Positions 63,985-64,000 of a stretch of DNA of 64,000 nucleotides are shown piece after piece (the stretch's first letter is position 1; each line of letters starts with the position of its first letter). The DNA is taken from the NCBI RefSeq assembly GCF_026013615.1, contig NZ_JAPDPI010000001.1, positions 235,893 to 299,892 of the forward strand, in the 5' to 3' direction. This stretch comes from Plebeiibacterium marinum (GTDB lineage Bacteria; Bacteroidota; Bacteroidia; Bacteroidales; Marinilabiliaceae). The notes beneath the pieces are model-generated. The model had not been told where the DNA came from and did not search any database. It saw only the letters and a program-made list of their open reading frames with translations. The position numbers and the translations under genes were made by a program.

Positions 63985-64000
63985 AAATGTATTTCAATGT

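Noticed and set aside
1..64000. tRNA genes in the intergenic gaps
   Set aside because: No gap showed a T-loop-like GGTTCRANNCC with a matching acceptor stem. A covariance-model scan would settle it.

Overview
The window is 64 kb of AT-rich, gene-dense bacterial chromosome from a member of the phylum Bacteroidota. The placement near Marinilabiliales/Bacteroidales is an inference from gene content. Three things point to Bacteroidota: type IX secretion and gliding genes (gldJ, porU, porV), a T9SS-type C-terminal sorting domain on a predicted cargo protein, and promoter boxes of the TAnnTTTG type instead of E. coli -10 boxes and Shine-Dalgarno sites. I see no tRNA, rRNA, CRISPR array, prophage or transposase.

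Layout. 1-10.0 kb (+): an accessory, mostly exported gene block. It holds a 5'-truncated tandem hemerythrin-like protein, a GH16-like protein, a large clan GH-A-like hydrolase, a polysaccharide-deacetylase lipoprotein, a 1183-residue CotH-kinase protein with a T9SS tail, a small lipoprotein and a DUF2490 barrel. It closes with a 14-bp-stem bidirectional terminator. 10.2-14.8 kb: housekeeping genes (def, ruvX, a U32 peptidase/RNA hydroxylase, a YdcF/ElyC-like membrane protein, a nitroreductase). 15.0-19.3 kb (-): a duplicated two-gene module, SPOR protein plus DUF6588-like barrel, present twice in tandem. 19.5-21.7 kb: an M3 metallopeptidase whose lipoprotein signal peptide sits upstream out of frame across an A7 run. 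21.8-27.1 kb: a sugar-binding lipoprotein divergent from a chemoreceptor, then a 7TM-HD phosphohydrolase. 27.2-33 kb: NlpC/P60, NUDIX, then the minus-strand run dapB, lepB, lepB, lapA-like, wbqC.

33.3-43.3 kb: a PLP enzyme that reads better as cysteate synthase than as threonine synthase, plsC, an unrecognised 591-residue cysteine-containing protein, mtaB, an inositol-monophosphatase-family gene, a lipid A-type acyltransferase, a GT2 glycosyltransferase and murF. 43.3-50.7 kb: gldJ divergent from porU-porV, then ispF. 51-56.8 kb: a CoA-binding protein, a thioredoxin-like protein, a PepSY membrane protein, a porin-like barrel and the nrfHA ammonia-forming nitrite reductase with a palindromic operator upstream. 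56.9-60 kb: a cysteine-bearing histidine kinase and an Asp-nucleophile alpha/beta hydrolase, bracketed by two copies of a ~170-bp MITE-like element. 60-63.8 kb: an M23 peptidase divergent from alaS.

Together the window describes a gliding or surface-secreting, polysaccharide-handling, facultatively anaerobic bacterium. The CotH protein at 5.4 kb is a likely cargo of the secretion machinery at 43-50 kb. The most unusual items are the duplicated SPOR/DUF6588 module, the out-of-frame signal peptide on the M3 peptidase, the paired MITE-like elements, the candidate nrf operator, the probable cysteate synthase and the unclassified 591-residue protein.
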